NCBI RefSeq assembly: GCF_014154935.1
Contig: NZ_JACEHH010000041.1
Location: forward strand, 1 to 64,000
Direction of reading: 5' to 3'
Source: Stieleria mannarensis
GTDB taxonomy: Bacteria > Planctomycetota > Planctomycetia > Pirellulales > Pirellulaceae
Length of the DNA stretch: 64,000 nt
Under the pieces are notes generated by a model. The model was not told the DNA's origin. It was given only the letters and a program-made list of their open reading frames with translations, and ran no database searches. Made by a program: the position numbers and the translations under genes. This document shows positions 63,545-64,000 of the stretch, in pieces (the first letter of the stretch is position 1; each line of letters opens with the position of its first letter).

Positions 63545-64000
63545 TCACGCCGCTTGATGATCTGCAAGCCGGTAATGCACGAACGCCTGCAACCAGATTC
63601 GCGGGTCTTCGGGCGAAAGTTCTGACGCTTTCCTGGCCAAATTCAAAGCAACGCGCAGGTCTTCCTCGGGTGTTTCGGTGTCCATGCAAGCGTTGTAGGC
63701 ACAATCCCTGCAGACACTCAAAATTGCGTCCGTCGTCTTCTCGATGGCGTTCTCATCGATCGAGGTTTGATCGGTGAGTGCTTTCTGTAAGCTCTCCAGA
63801 ACCTCCACCGATTCCAGGTAACGCTTCTGTTGCAGCAGCCAACGGGAATGCGATCCCTTGAGATCCACCAACTTCGTGTGATCGGCCTCTGGGTGTGATT
63901 CGAAGAAATCGATCGCAGCTTGTAGGTATTCGCCCGTTTGATCCGCACTCATTTCGTACGGAGCGACGCCTTCCCGAGAATACGATTCGCGGAGCGGAGT
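63545..64000 (-). CDS. TPR-containing protein, partial at the window edge
   Basis: The reading frame is open from the right edge, with TPLRESYSREGVAPYEMSAD as the first residues, down to a TGA at 63545-63547. The visible 151 residues contain helical repeats such as RWLLQQKRYLESVEVLESLQ and ARKASELSPEDPRIWLQAFV. The ATG at 63952 is probably internal. The stop is followed in the same frame by further TPR sequence (62594-63490). Confidence 0.6.
   Translation of the reverse strand, partial: TPLRESYSREGVAPYEMSADQTGEYLQAAIDFFESHPEADHTKLVDLKGSHSRWLLQQKRYLESVEVLESLQKALTDQTSIDENAIEKTTDAILSVCRDCAYNACMDTETPEEDLRVALNLARKASELSPEDPRIWLQAFVHYRLADHQAA

Overview
This GC-rich window looks like a chromosomal segment of a planctomycete of the Pirellulaceae/Rhodopirellula type. 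The reasons are the adjacent DUF1552 and DUF1592/CxxCH pair, a secreted sulfatase and a secreted sialidase, a long MoxR/DUF58/Bat operon, DUF1579 and TPR genes, generally weak ribosome binding sites, and gene deserts filled with short palindromic repeats. No rRNA, tRNA or CRISPR array was seen.

Layout. 1-2.5 kb: a lipoprotein gene between two minus-strand fragments that look like the 5' end of a group II intron, then repeat-rich non-coding DNA. 2.5-7.0 kb (minus): a phosphorelay operon made of a hybrid histidine kinase with an ethylene-receptor-like membrane domain, an NtrC-type regulator and an Hpt protein. 7.9-9.5 kb: a GH32/GH43-type glycosidase. 9.5-21 kb: envelope and stress genes (CsbD/DUF883/YqjE-like cluster, DUF2254, BON-MscS channel, two AI-2E family permeases, CheY-like protein, UbiB kinase, DUF2383, cupin, hemerythrin). 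Several of these operons are preceded by -24/-12 sequences resembling sigma-54 promoters. 21.5-26.9 kb: histone-deacetylase-like hydrolase, DUF1579 protein, a protein ending in a ribosomal-L9-like domain, a REP-associated (Y1/HUH) transposase flanked by GGGGTCTGTCCCC palindromes, and a sialidase.

27.3-37.3 kb is a DNA repair and defence block, all on minus: UdgX-type uracil-DNA glycosylase, DUF4130 protein and the linked radical SAM protein, then a complete type I Wadjet system (jetABCD). 37.4-40.6 kb is a second sigma-54 two-component pair, separated by a perfect 24-bp inverted repeat. It is divergent from a SulP transporter/carbonic anhydrase fusion (41.1-43.4 kb) that has a strong -24/-12 promoter match. 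A Na+/H+ antiporter with RCK and PTS-EIIA-like domains (43.8-45.9 kb) and a sulfatase (46.5-48.0 kb) follow. 48.1-54.4 kb is an overlapping MoxR-DUF58-DUF4381-BatA-BatB-BatC-BatD operon. A HAD phosphatase fragment follows, decapitated next to a palindromic repeat. The right end holds a FadL-like protein, a porin, a small zinc-ribbon protein, a dehydrogenase pseudogene, the DUF1552/DUF1592 pair and a TPR gene whose frame is cut by an in-frame stop.

How the genes may work together (inference). Two sigma-54 activators, several sigma-54-like promoters in front of membrane-stress genes and in front of the bicarbonate transporter/carbonic anhydrase, and an ethylene-receptor-like sensor suggest that much of the first 21 kb and the 37-43 kb region is under RpoN control. 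The 27-37 kb block is a repair/anti-plasmid module. The short dispersed palindromes, many near the RAYT gene, explain most of the non-coding DNA and at least one broken gene.
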